DNA of 12,992 bases. It comes from an uncultured Micrococcales bacterium. GTDB taxonomy: Bacteria > Actinomycetota > Actinomycetes > Actinomycetales > Microbacteriaceae. Positions 1 to 7,923 of the stretch are shown here, piece after piece. Under the pieces are notes generated by a model. The model did not search any database, was not told the origin of the DNA, and worked only from the letters and a program-made list of their open reading frames with translations. Location: assembly GCA_903820955.1 (NCBI GenBank), contig CAIJJH010000071.1:1-12992 (forward strand). The letters run 5' to 3'. A program made the position numbers and the translations under genes. Every line of letters starts with the position of its first letter. The first letter of the stretch is position 1.

Positions 1-997
1 ACCTCCGAGAAGCCTGCGCGAAACCAGCAACAAGCGAAACGACGACGAGGGTGGCGATAGTAATCACGGTAGCTACCGAGGCGCTACCGAAGACCATGTC
101 ACCGAAACCCACACCGAGCTGAAATACGCCGCTAAACGACTGGACGCCCGAGACTAACGCGAGAATGAGCAACGAGAAGGCGAAGCCAATAGCCACGAGG
201 CCGGGAACAAAGGCACCAAAAACGCCGAAGATTGCCCGCTTTGTGACTACAAACGCTTCGCCAGTGCGCGCAGCGGTGAAATGCGCCGAAATCGCTAGAA
301 CGACGACCCCGAGGGTGCCGAGTGCAAAACCAGATAGCGCGGACCCGAAACTAACAGCCTGGGCAGCAACCAAATATGCAACCACCATAGGCACAATTAG
401 GCCGAGGGTAATGAACCAGAAGGCAGCGTTTGCTCGCCACCCTGAACGAGTTGGCTTCTCGATCGACTCTTCGAATACCAAAGCATCTTCGTCAGCGGCA
501 ATCTTGAATTCTTCGGCCGGCTCAACTGGTAGATCTTCGTCGAAGGTAACGGCTGGGGCCGACACATTGGCTGGTACCGATATCGCGCTGGTGGCTTCGC
601 TGGCCGCTTCATTCAAGAGCGCTTCGAAGGCGTCCCGCTCTGGCTCAACAAACTCCTCAACAGCAGGCACTTCGATTTCGATGATTTCAACAACCTCGGC
701 GACGACAACTGGAATTTCTTCTTCTGAAACCTCGAGAGGCAAGAGCTCTAAACCGTTTCTGAGTCGATCAACATTCTCAAGCGCGATTTTGGCTAGCGGA
801 TCTGCGCTGGCCTGCATGCGCGCGAGCCACTCTGCGTGCAACTGATTGTCGTGTTCGCGAAGGTTGGCTTGTTCTTCAACGATTGCCATCGCTTTGGCGA
901 GTCCGTCCTCGGTCGCCTGAGCGTTTCCGAGCGCTTGATAGATTTCCTCGTCGGTCATAGATAGACGGACGGGAGGTTTGAATTCAGACTGATCCAT
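1..997 (-). CDS. Unrecognised membrane protein with acidic N-terminal half, 3' end beyond the window
   Basis: The minus strand is open from an ATG at 997-995 to the window edge: 332 codons with no stop, so the C-terminus is missing. Residues 1 to about 185 are hydrophilic and strongly acidic, with many Glu-Val and Glu-Ile runs (about 88-125) and a charged, probably helical segment at 15-82. Four hydrophobic stretches follow at about 190-212, 219-240, 256-284 and 300-327, each long enough to span the membrane. No signal peptide or catalytic motif is visible, so this looks like a multi-pass membrane protein with a long cytoplasmic acidic tail. I do not recognise the family. The start lies 32 bases past the 3' end of tRNA-Val on the same strand; only a weak AGGTAG stands upstream. 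A second in-frame ATG at codon 14 has no better ribosome site. A plus-strand reading frame across this region is Ser/Ala/Thr-rich and looks like its antisense shadow. Confidence 0.8.
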   Translation of the reverse strand, partial: MDQSEFKPPVRLSMTDEEIYQALGNAQATEDGLAKAMAIVEEQANLREHDNQLHAEWLARMQASADPLAKIALENVDRLRNGLELLPLEVSEEEIPVVVAEVVEIIEIEVPAVEEFVEPERDAFEALLNEAASEATSAISVPANVSAPAVTFDEDLPVEPAEEFKIAADEDALVFEESIEKPTRSGWRANAAFWFITLGLIVPMVVAYLVAAQAVSFGSALSGFALGTLGVVVLAISAHFTAARTGEAFVVTKRAIFGVFGAFVPGLVAIGFAFSLLILALVSGVQSFSGVFQLGVGFGDMVFGSASVATVITIATLVVVSLVAGFAQASRR

Positions 998-1029
998 GTG
1001 GCAATACTACCTATGAACCTACGAGATAG

Positions 1030-1102
1030 TGGGCCCTACCGGGCTCGAACCGATGACATCCACGGTGTAAGCGTGGCGCTCTACCAACTGAGCTAAAGGC
1101 CC
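1030..1102 (-). tRNA. tRNA-Val (anticodon TAC)
   Basis: The reverse strand folds as a complete 73-base cloverleaf. The acceptor GGGCCTT pairs with AGGGCCC through one G-U. It has a D-arm GCTC/GAGC, an anticodon stem CCACG/CGTGG around the loop CTTACAC (anticodon TAC, reading GUA), a five-base variable loop, and a T-arm with the loop TTCGAGC. The discriminator base is A and no CCA is encoded (CTA follows), so CCA must be added by the nucleotidyltransferase. The 5' end is 24 bases after the stop of the peroxiredoxin gene on the same strand. A -10-like TAGTGT at 1121-1116 could give it its own short-leader promoter, but I see no good -35 element. Confidence 0.97.
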
Positions 1103-1126
1103 TCTAACTCCGACAACACTACACGA

Positions 1127-1591
1127 TTATTGATGCAGAGAAGCCAAAGCCTTGTCATATTCGTCAAGCGAGCGAGCCTGGCCCGGTGCGGTAACAAATT
1201 TTGCAACTAGCTCGCCGTCCTTGTTGATCACGAACGTTGCGCGATTCGCAATACCGGCCTCGTCGAGGAACACTTCGTACTGCTGCGCAACTCCACCGTG
1301 TGGCCAAAAGTCAGCTAAAACAGAGAACTTGTAGCCCTCCTGCTCAGCGAAAAGTTTTTGAACGAACTTTGAGTCGACGCTGATAGCTAGAAGTTCAACG
1401 TCTTCTCTCACGAAACGGTCGAAGTTGTCTCGAAGCTCGCAAAGTTCGCCGGTGCATATGCCACTGAAACTAAGCGGGTAAAAAACCAAAACCGCATTCT
1501 TCTTGCCACGAAACTCGCTCAGAGTGACGTCTTGGCCGAACTGGTTGACAAGCGTGAAGTCGGGAGCTAGGTCTCCGATAATTAGCGACAT
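1127..1591 (-). CDS. ahpE: AhpE-like peroxiredoxin
   Basis: A 154-residue thioredoxin-fold peroxidase that reduces hydrogen peroxide, organic hydroperoxides or peroxynitrite in the cytoplasm. The peroxidatic site is P39-x3-S43-x2-C46 (the P-x3-T/S-x2-C motif), with Arg117 in ANRATF as the likely active-site arginine. The segment DFWPHG at 94-99 and the overall length match the mycobacterial AhpE group. Unlike M. tuberculosis AhpE, as I recall it, there is also Cys51, five residues after the peroxidatic cysteine, the place of the resolving cysteine in BCP/PrxQ enzymes. It may therefore work as an atypical 2-Cys enzyme. The ATG at 1591-1589 has a purine-rich AGAGAAAG about ten bases upstream. 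The gene is divergent from aceE across 130 bases and is followed by tRNA-Val. M. tuberculosis also has ahpE close to aceE, divergently arranged with small genes between. Confidence 0.92.
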   Translation of the reverse strand: MSLIIGDLAPDFTLVNQFGQDVTLSEFRGKKNAVLVFYPLSFSGICTGELCELRDNFDRFVREDVELLAISVDSKFVQKLFAEQEGYKFSVLADFWPHGGVAQQYEVFLDEAGIANRATFVINKDGELVAKFVTAPGQARSLDEYDKALASLHQ

Positions 1592-1627
1592 GGTGGCTCA
1601 ACTTTCTCTGGTATCAATCTACGCAAC

Positions 1628-1633
1628 ATAATA
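1628..1633 (-). promoter_or_regulatory. Possible -10 box for ahpE
   Basis: On the minus strand this reads TATTAT, one base from the TATAAT consensus, 37 bases upstream of the peroxiredoxin start codon. No convincing -35 hexamer is found 16-18 bases further upstream. The same bases read CATAAT (1627-1632) on the plus strand, so the site could serve either direction of the divergent region. Confidence 0.3.
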
Positions 1634-1670
1634 CTCACGCTAATTCTTCCCGAGCCGATAAACTCTTAGA

Positions 1671-1695
1671 AGCCCATACAAGGGCTGCCTTTTTA
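1671..1695 (+). promoter_or_regulatory. Small hairpin plus T-run in the aceE leader
   Basis: AGCCC (1671-1675) and GGGCT (1682-1686) form a five-base-pair stem with a six-base loop. GCC and then TTTTT (1690-1694) follow. This has the form of a weak intrinsic terminator or leader hairpin, 27 bases before the aceE start. It could attenuate the operon or simply stabilise the 5' end of its mRNA. The stem is short, so chance is possible. The rest of the 1592-1721 divergent region shows no clear -35/-10 pair for aceE. Confidence 0.3.
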
Positions 1696-1721
1696 CAAGT
1701 CCCCCACGAAAGGGAATGTCG

Positions 1722-4445
1722 GTGTCCATTTTTAACAACGACTTTGCGTCGCTCTCTCCAGATCAAGATCCAGAAGAGACTAGAGAGTGGCTCGAATCGC
1801 TCGACGCCGTTGCCCGTATACACGGACCCGCTCGTGCCCGCGAGATTCTGCTCAGCTTGATGAGTCGCTCCCACGAGCTGCACATTCCGACCCCCACCTC
1901 GTTGAACACCGATTACATCAACACGATTTCAACCGAGGATGAACCCGAATTCCCCGGTGACGAAGCCATCGAACGAACATATCGTGCCTGGATGCGCTGG
2001 AACGCTGCCATGTTGGTGCACCGAGCTCAGCGACCAGGTGTCGGCGTCGGCGGTCACATCTCAACCTACGCGTCGTCATCCTCGCTCTACGAGGTCGGCT
2101 TCAACCATTTCTTCAAAGGCGCAGACCACGCCAATGGCGCAGACCACATCTTCGTGCAGGGGCACGCGTCGCCAGGCATCTATGCTCGCGCGTTCTTAGA
2201 AGGACGACTCACCACCGATCAGTTGGATGGATTCCGTCAAGAGCGTTCCCACCCGAGTGGAAGTTTGTCTTCATACCCACACCCACGCCTCATGCCAGAG
2301 TTTTGGCAGTTTCCGACAGTATCGATGGGCATCGGTCCGCTAAATGCCATTTATCAAGCACAGTTCAATCGCTACCTTTCAGGTCGCGGCTTCGCCGATA
2401 CGACAGAACAGCACGTCTGGGCCTATCTGGGAGACGGCGAGCTAGACGAAGTCGAATCACGCGGTGCACTCCAACTCGCGGCGAATGACGGTCTTGACAA
2501 CCTGACCTTCGTGGTCAACTGCAATCTCCAGCGACTCGATGGACCGGTTCGCGGTAACGGAAAGATCATGCAGGAGCTCGAAGCCTTCTTCAGAGGTGCC
2601 GGCTGGAACGTCATAAAGGTCGTTTGGGGTCGCGAGTGGGACGACTTGTTGACCCGCGACACCGAGGGTGCTCTCGTCGACCTGATGAACAGAACCCCGG
2701 ACGGCGACTACCAAACCTTCAAGGCCGAAAACGGGGCTTTCGTGCGCGAAAACTTCTTCGGTCGCGACCCACGCACCGCGGCACTTGTCGCAAACATGAC
2801 AGACGACGAAGTGTGGTCACTCAAGCGCGGAGGTCACGACTACAAAAAGGTCTTCGCCGCGTACCAGGCAGCACTGGATCACAAGGGGCAACCCACCGTA
2901 ATTTTGGCTAAAACCATCAAGGGCTACGGCTTGGGCAAGAGCTTCGAGGGTCGTAACGCGACTCACCAGATGAAGAAGTTAACCCTAGAGAACCTCAAGG
3001 AGTTCAGAGACGAGATGCGGGTTCCGATCACGGATGCGCAGTTGGAAGAGAACCCCTACCAACCTCCGTATTTCCACCCCGGCCAAGAGTCTCCAGAGAT
3101 CCAGTACATGCAGGAGCGTCGTCGCTCTCTAGGTGGTTACCTCCCGGAGCGCAGAACCACACACGTTGGGTTCGAGCTTCCCGCTGACAAGACATACGAA
3201 ATTGCCAAGGCGGGCTCGGGCAACCAAGCGGTCGCAACCACCATGGCATTCGTGCGTCTTTTGAAAGAGCTTTTGCGAGACGGCGAATTCGGGCAGCGGC
3301 TTGTGCCGATCATTCCAGACGAGGCTCGCACCTTTGGAATGGACGCATTCTTCCCGACCGCCAAGATTTACAACCCGCACGGTCAGCACTACCTTTCGGT
3401 TGACCGCGACCTCCTGCTCTCATACAAGGAGTCCACGGCCGGTCAAATCATTCATACCGGAATCAACGAGGCCGGTTCAATCGCCGCCTTCACGGCCGCC
3501 GGCACGTCCTATGCGACTCACGGCCAGCCGATGATTCCGATTTACGTCTTCTACTCGATGTTCGGTTTTCAACGAACCGCGGATTCGATTTGGGCGGCAT
3601 CTGACCAAATGTCTCGTGGCTTCATGATCGGCGCCACCGCGGGCCGCACAACTCTTACCGGTGAGGGTCTTCAGCACGCCGATGGCCACTCCCCCGTTAT
3701 TGCCTCGACCAACACTGCGGTGGTGACCTTCGACCCTGCCTACGGCTACGAGATTGGTCACATCATGCGTCACGGTATCGAACGCATGTATGGCGGCAAG
3801 CACGTAGACCCGAACGTCATCTACTACATCACCGTCTACAACGAGCCGATCGTGCAACCAGCAGAACCGGCCAATGTTGATGTTGAGGGTATCGTTCGCG
3901 GAATCCACAGAATCAGCAACAACGAAGCCGCCGGCCACAAGGCTCAGATTCTGGCTTCCGGTGTTGCAGTCCCTTGGGCTTACGAGGCTCAGGCGCTCTT
4001 GCAAAACGACTGGGGTGTCTCTGCAGACATTTGGTCGGTCACGTCCTGGATCGAACTTCGCCGAAACGGCCTAGCTCTCGACGAGCAGCGGTTCCTGAAC
4101 CCTGGAACCGCGGTTGATACTCCTTACATCACATCGAAACTCTCTGACTCACAGGGCCCGTTCCTTGGCGTCAGCGACTACATGCACGCGGTGCCAGACA
4201 TGATTCGCAACTGGGTACCGGGCGATTACGCAACCCTCGGTGCAGATGGCTTCGGCTTCTCAGACACCAGGGCGGCTGCGCGACGCGCATTCAAGATCGA
4301 TGGCCCTTCGATTGCGGTTCGAATTCTTGAGCAACTCGTCGCACAGGGCAAGGTGGATCCTTCGGTTCCCGCTCAGGCAATCGAGCGCTACCGACTACAC
4401 GACGTCACAGCCGGAACCAGTGGTTCTGCCGGCGGAGAGTCTTAG
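1722..4445 (+). CDS. aceE: Pyruvate dehydrogenase E1 component, homodimeric type
   Basis: The E1 enzyme of the pyruvate dehydrogenase complex: it decarboxylates pyruvate with thiamine diphosphate and passes the acetyl group to the lipoyl domain of E2. The protein follows mycobacterial AceE along its whole length. The thiamine diphosphate motif runs from GDG (about residue 239, counted from the ATG at 1716) to NCN (about 268-270). The conserved active-site region segments [11 protein letters not shown] and [13 protein letters not shown] hold family histidines. No lipoyl domain is present. Start choice: an in-frame ATG at 1716 lies directly against the ribosome site AAAGGGA (1709-1715), with no spacing. 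The GTG at 1722 has a normal six-base spacing, so I prefer it (907 residues). The stop at 4443-4445 is three bases before fabD, so the two are very probably co-transcribed. Length is normal for the family. Confidence 0.97.
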   Translation: MSIFNNDFASLSPDQDPEETREWLESLDAVARIHGPARAREILLSLMSRSHELHIPTPTSLNTDYINTISTEDEPEFPGDEAIERTYRAWMRWNAAMLVHRAQRPGVGVGGHISTYASSSSLYEVGFNHFFKGADHANGADHIFVQGHASPGIYARAFLEGRLTTDQLDGFRQERSHPSGSLSSYPHPRLMPEFWQFPTVSMGIGPLNAIYQAQFNRYLSGRGFADTTEQHVWAYLGDGELDEVESRGALQLAANDGLDNLTFVVNCNLQRLDGPVRGNGKIMQELEAFFRGAGWNVIKVVWGREWDDLLTRDTEGALVDLMNRTPDGDYQTFKAENGAFVRENFFGRDPRTAALVANMTDDEVWSLKRGGHDYKKVFAAYQAALDHKGQPTVILAKTIKGYGLGKSFEGRNATHQMKKLTLENLKEFRDEMRVPITDAQLEENPYQPPYFHPGQESPEIQYMQERRRSLGGYLPERRTTHVGFELPADKTYEIAKAGSGNQAVATTMAFVRLLKELLRDGEFGQRLVPIIPDEARTFGMDAFFPTAKIYNPHGQHYLSVDRDLLLSYKESTAGQIIHTGINEAGSIAAFTAAGTSYATHGQPMIPIYVFYSMFGFQRTADSIWAASDQMSRGFMIGATAGRTTLTGEGLQHADGHSPVIASTNTAVVTFDPAYGYEIGHIMRHGIERMYGGKHVDPNVIYYITVYNEPIVQPAEPANVDVEGIVRGIHRISNNEAAGHKAQILASGVAVPWAYEAQALLQNDWGVSADIWSVTSWIELRRNGLALDEQRFLNPGTAVDTPYITSKLSDSQGPFLGVSDYMHAVPDMIRNWVPGDYATLGADGFGFSDTRAAARRAFKIDGPSIAVRILEQLVAQGKVDPSVPAQAIERYRLHDVTAGTSGSAGGES

Positions 4446-4448
4446 CCG

Positions 4449-5366
4449 ATGCTGGTAATCGTTTGCCCTGGTCAGGGTTCGCAATCGGCAGGGTTCCTAA
4501 CCCCGTGGCTCGAAATCCCAGTCTTTGCCGAATCGATTGATTCGATGTCCTCATTTAGCGGGGTTGATCTAGCAATGCATGGAACGGTGAGTGAGCCCGA
4601 AACCATTCGCGACACCTCAATCGCCCAACCGCTGATCGTGGGCGCTGGAATCGCAACGCTGGCGGCTCTCAAGGCAGCCGGGTTGACCACTTTCGCAGGT
4701 ACCGCTGGGCACTCCGTCGGCGAGGTTACCGCAAGTGTCGCCGCGGGAATACTCACTCCCGAAGCAGGCATTCGGTTCGTCACGAAGCGCGGCACGTCGA
4801 TGGCAAGTGCGGCAGCAAGGATGGCGGCCGGAATGGTTGCCGTGCTCGGCGGAGACCAGGACGAGGTTGTCGCCTACCTAATCGCAATCGGGCTGACCCC
4901 GGTGAACTTCAACGGCGGCGGCCAAATCGTGGCAGCCGGGCCAGTCGACGCGGTTGCCAAGCTGCAAGCGGCACCGATGGATGGCACCAGAGTCATTGCC
5001 CTGCAGGTACCCGGCGCATTCCACACGTCGCATATGGACCCCGCGGTTGCCGAACTCAGTGTTTTCGCGCAAACCATAGAGACCGCAGACCCGTCGATCA
5101 AGATTTGGTCGAACGCCGATGGTGCGATCGTTGAATCGGGTAAGGCTTATCTCGACTCTCTGGTTTCGCAGGTCTCACACCCTGTTCGCTGGGATCTTTG
5201 CATGGAATCGATGCTGGAGGCCGGCGTTACGGCGCTAATCGAAGTAGCTCCGGCCGGAACCCTGGTTGGTTTGGCCAAGCGCGGTATGCCAGGGGTTGAA
5301 ACTCTCGCTATCAAAACACCAGATCAGATCCCTGCCGCACTCGAATTAGCAGCGAAGCACGCATAA
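4449..5366 (+). CDS. fabD: Malonyl-CoA:ACP transacylase
   Basis: Transfers malonate from malonyl-CoA to the phosphopantetheine arm of acyl carrier protein, giving the elongation substrate for type II fatty acid synthesis. The 305-residue protein has the N-terminal PGQGSQ (7-12), the nucleophile motif GHSVGE (87-92, Ser89), Arg114 in the place of the malonate-binding arginine, and His192 in GAFHTSHM as the catalytic base. Later parts of the acyltransferase fold (SHPVRW, EVAPAGTLVGL) are intact. The ATG is three bases after the aceE stop, and its SD sequence GGCGGAGAG lies inside the 3' end of aceE, which suggests translational coupling. Seven bases separate it from fabH. In mycobacteria a PucR-type regulator gene sits between aceE and fabD; it is absent here. 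Confidence 0.97.
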   Translation: MLVIVCPGQGSQSAGFLTPWLEIPVFAESIDSMSSFSGVDLAMHGTVSEPETIRDTSIAQPLIVGAGIATLAALKAAGLTTFAGTAGHSVGEVTASVAAGILTPEAGIRFVTKRGTSMASAAARMAAGMVAVLGGDQDEVVAYLIAIGLTPVNFNGGGQIVAAGPVDAVAKLQAAPMDGTRVIALQVPGAFHTSHMDPAVAELSVFAQTIETADPSIKIWSNADGAIVESGKAYLDSLVSQVSHPVRWDLCMESMLEAGVTALIEVAPAGTLVGLAKRGMPGVETLAIKTPDQIPAALELAAKHA

Positions 5367-5373
5367 GGAAGTC

Positions 5374-6372
5374 ATGGCCAAACTAAATCAATACGAGACC
5401 GTTAAGTTCTCGCGAATCTACTCTCTAGGCGCGTCTCGCGGAGACCTCGTTGTCACAAACGACGATATTGCCGGCCCAATCGAGTCGAGCGATGAATGGA
5501 TTCGACGCCGCACCGGAATCGTTACACGTCGTCGCGCGAGCGCCGGGGTCAGCCTAATGGACATGGCAGTCGAGGCATCCAACGAAGCAATCGCTAAAGC
5601 TGGCATCGATCCCAAAGAGATTGGTGCCGTCCTCTTCAGCACGATCACTCACCCTTACCTAACCCCTTCAGCCGCGACTCTGCTTGCCGAACTAGTTGGC
5701 GCTAACCCGGCTCCGGCATTCGACATTTCTGCAGCCTGCGCTGGCTACTGCTACGGCATCGCGCAGGCCGACGCCTTGGTGCGCTCTGGCATGGCCAAAT
5801 ACGTATTGGTCGTCGGTGGCGAAAAACTGAGCGACTTCATTGACCCGACCGACCGCACCATTTCGTTCCTATTGGCCGATGGAGCGGGAGCTGCGATTGT
5901 CGGACCAAGCGAAGAACCCGGCATCTCACCTACCGTTTGGGGTTCGGATGGATCTCACTGGGACGCCGTCTCAATGACCGGTTCGATTCTCGATTTCCGT
6001 GACGGAGAGACGCCGTGGCCGACTATTCGTCAGGATGGCGCGATCGTCTTCAAGTGGGCGGTTTGGGAGATGGCGGCGGTTGCCAAGCAGGCTCTCGAAG
6101 TTGCCGGAGTTCAGGCCAGCGACCTTGCTGCCATGGTTACCCACCAAGCCAATATTCGCATCATCGACGAATTAGCCAAGGAGCTCGAACTCCCCGAAAG
6201 CGTCGTGATTGCGAGAGACATCGTGAACACCGGAAACACCTCCGCTGCCTCGATTCCACTCGCCATGCACGAACTTCTGAAGTCGGGAGCGGTCGCCTCT
6301 GGCGGGCTCGCTCTTGAAATTGGGTTCGGCGCAGGGCTTGTCTTCGGCGCTCAAGTTGTCGTATTGCCATAA
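5374..6372 (+). CDS. fabH: Beta-ketoacyl-ACP synthase III
   Basis: The initiating condensing enzyme: it joins an acyl-CoA primer to malonyl-ACP to give a beta-ketoacyl-ACP. The 332-residue protein shows the Cys-His-Asn triad of the family: Cys122 in ISAACAGYC, His257 in THQANIRIID and Asn288 in NTGNTSAAS. It also has the glycine loop GFGAG (317-321) and the N-terminal SSDEWI-x3-TGI segment. In actinobacteria FabH usually accepts branched primers and so sets iso/anteiso fatty acid content; substrate choice cannot be read from this sequence. The ATG follows AAGGAA (5365-5370) with a tight three-base spacing, and the SD overlaps the fabD stop. The N-terminal extension of about ten residues resembles other actinobacterial FabH proteins, which supports this start. 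Confidence 0.97.
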   Translation: MAKLNQYETVKFSRIYSLGASRGDLVVTNDDIAGPIESSDEWIRRRTGIVTRRRASAGVSLMDMAVEASNEAIAKAGIDPKEIGAVLFSTITHPYLTPSAATLLAELVGANPAPAFDISAACAGYCYGIAQADALVRSGMAKYVLVVGGEKLSDFIDPTDRTISFLLADGAGAAIVGPSEEPGISPTVWGSDGSHWDAVSMTGSILDFRDGETPWPTIRQDGAIVFKWAVWEMAAVAKQALEVAGVQASDLAAMVTHQANIRIIDELAKELELPESVVIARDIVNTGNTSAASIPLAMHELLKSGAVASGGLALEIGFGAGLVFGAQVVVLP

Positions 6373-6407
6373 ACTAACCACTGATAAACAACCACAAGGA
6401 GAAAACC

Positions 6408-6656
6408 ATGGCTCACTCAAACGACGAAATTCTTGCCGGACTAGTCGAGATCATCAACGAAGAGACCAGTCTTCCGGCTGAGACCATCGAACTCGGAAAG
6501 TCACTTCAGGATGACCTGGACATCGACTCACTATCGATGCTTACCATCATGACCGACGCTGAGAAGAAGTTCGGTATGCGCTTTGACGACAACGCTAGCT
6601 CAACGCTAAACACCGTTGGCGACGTCGTCGAATACATCGCAAAAACACAGGCCTAG
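6408..6656 (+). CDS. acpP: Acyl carrier protein
   Basis: The 82-residue acidic carrier that holds growing acyl chains on a 4'-phosphopantetheine arm. The attachment serine is Ser41 in the motif DIDSLSM, with the usual helix before it (KSLQDDLD) and the C-terminal helix ending in VVEYIAKTQA. The ribosome site is the strongest in the operon: AAGGAG at 6396-6401, six bases before ATG. That fits the high copy number expected of ACP relative to the enzymes. The 35-base gap after fabH is the widest inside the run but shows no promoter or terminator. It sits between fabH and fabF, the usual order in non-mycobacterial actinobacteria. Confidence 0.98.
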   Translation: MAHSNDEILAGLVEIINEETSLPAETIELGKSLQDDLDIDSLSMLTIMTDAEKKFGMRFDDNASSTLNTVGDVVEYIAKTQA

Positions 6657-6677
6657 GCCAAAATAAGGGGATACAAC

Positions 6678-7919
6678 TTGACCAGCAAGATAGTCGTTAC
6701 CGGGCTTGGAGCTACCACACCAATTGGTGGCGATGTAGCTTCAACCTGGGCCGCTTTGCTAGCCGGCGAGTCTGGCATCTCGACTCTCGAATTCGAATGG
6801 GTTGCGCGTCACCAGCTGCCCGTGACATTTGCAGGTCAAGCGAAGGTACCCGCCAAAGACACCCTCTCTCACAAGGAGTCCAAGAGGCTGGACCCGTCGA
6901 GCCAGTTCGCGCTAGTCGCTGCTCGCGAGGCTTGGGCAGATGCGGGAGCGCCAGACGTTGCTCCCGAGCGCATCGCGGTCGAATTCTCAACTGGCATCGG
7001 TGGCGTCTGGACCCTTCTTGACGCATACGACAGCCTGAACCAGGGTGAGGCGAGACACATTTCACCGATGACGGTGCCAATGCTGATGCCAAACGGTCCA
7101 GCTGCCGCAATTGGAATGGATATCTCGGCTCGCGGAGGCATCAGGACCACCGTTTCGGCCTGTGCATCGAGCACCGAGGCAATCGCCAACGCAATTACTC
7201 GTCTACGTTCCGGTGACATCGACGTTGTCGTGGCCGGCGGTTGTGAAGCAGCAATTCACCCGCTACCCATCGCGGCATTCGCATCGATGCACGCTCTGTC
7301 TAGGCGCAACGACGACCCAACCACGGCTTCGCGGCCTTACGACATCAATCGTGACGGATTCGTCATGGGCGAAGGCGGAGCGGCGATCGTGCTTGAACTC
7401 GAAGAGCATGCTTTGGCACGCGGCGCCAAGATTTACGCAGAGCTTGCTGGAGGTGGAGTCACCTCGGACGCCTACCACATCACCGCTCCAGACCCAGAGG
7501 GCAGTGGTGCCGCTCGCGCCATGCTCCAAGCAATCGAAATGGCTGGGGCGAAACCAACCGACGTCATGCACATCAACGCACACGCAACGAGCACCGCGGT
7601 CGGCGACATAGCCGAGTACAACGCCATGAAGAAGGTCTTCGGCGACCACCTTGCAAACATCCCGGTGACTGGCACGAAGTCTGCAACCGGGCACCTACTG
7701 GGCGGTACCGGCGCAATCGAGGCTATCTTCGTGATCTTGGCACTGCACCACAGGGTGCTACCGCCGACCATCAACCTTTTTGACCAGGACCCGGCAATCC
7801 CTCTAGACGTAGTTACCAAGCCGCGTCCGATCCCGGCTGGCCCGGCCCTTGCAATCAGCAACTCATTCGGTTTTGGCGGCCACAACGCCGTCGTCGCGTT
7901 CCGCAGCTACGAAGGCTAA
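6678..7919 (+). CDS. fabF: Beta-ketoacyl-ACP synthase II
   Basis: The elongating condensing enzyme of type II fatty acid synthesis: it adds two carbons from malonyl-ACP to acyl-ACP. The 413-residue protein carries the thiolase-fold catalytic residues Cys162 (TVSACASSTEAI), His302 (NAHATSTAVGD), Lys334 and His339 (TKSATGHLLGG), plus the C-terminal NSFGFGGHN loop. It starts at TTG (6678-6680), seven bases after AAGGGG. The N-terminus that results (TSKIVVTGLGATTPIG) aligns well with the family, and no ATG or GTG lies near. The rare start may lower its output relative to acpP. The stop is four bases before tdk. Only one FabF-type gene is present, unlike the kasA-kasB pair of mycobacteria. Confidence 0.97.
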   Translation: MTSKIVVTGLGATTPIGGDVASTWAALLAGESGISTLEFEWVARHQLPVTFAGQAKVPAKDTLSHKESKRLDPSSQFALVAAREAWADAGAPDVAPERIAVEFSTGIGGVWTLLDAYDSLNQGEARHISPMTVPMLMPNGPAAAIGMDISARGGIRTTVSACASSTEAIANAITRLRSGDIDVVVAGGCEAAIHPLPIAAFASMHALSRRNDDPTTASRPYDINRDGFVMGEGGAAIVLELEEHALARGAKIYAELAGGGVTSDAYHITAPDPEGSGAARAMLQAIEMAGAKPTDVMHINAHATSTAVGDIAEYNAMKKVFGDHLANIPVTGTKSATGHLLGGTGAIEAIFVILALHHRVLPPTINLFDQDPAIPLDVVTKPRPIPAGPALAISNSFGFGGHNAVVAFRSYEG

Positions 7920-7923
7920 GTAC

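Noticed and set aside
165-845. A 226-codon plus-strand frame rich in Ser, Ala and Thr
   Set aside because: It lies opposite the minus-strand membrane protein, which has clear hydrophobic segments and an intact frame for 332 codons. The plus-strand product has no recognisable domain and the composition typical of an antisense shadow.
2118-2147. A 12-base direct repeat (GGCGCAGACCAC twice, 18 bases apart) inside aceE
   Set aside because: It encodes a repeated GADH in a loop that varies between AceE proteins and keeps the frame. It is probably a small local duplication with no separate role.
3477-4004. A 175-codon minus-strand frame opposite aceE
   Set aside because: It is fully contained in the well-supported aceE gene, has no recognisable domain and no ribosome site that stands out; it is an antisense shadow.
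7849-7923. A longer tdk reading starting inside fabF
   Set aside because: The extra 25 residues overlap the end of fabF and do not resemble Tdk. The ATG at 7924 with GAAGG upstream gives the family N-terminus.
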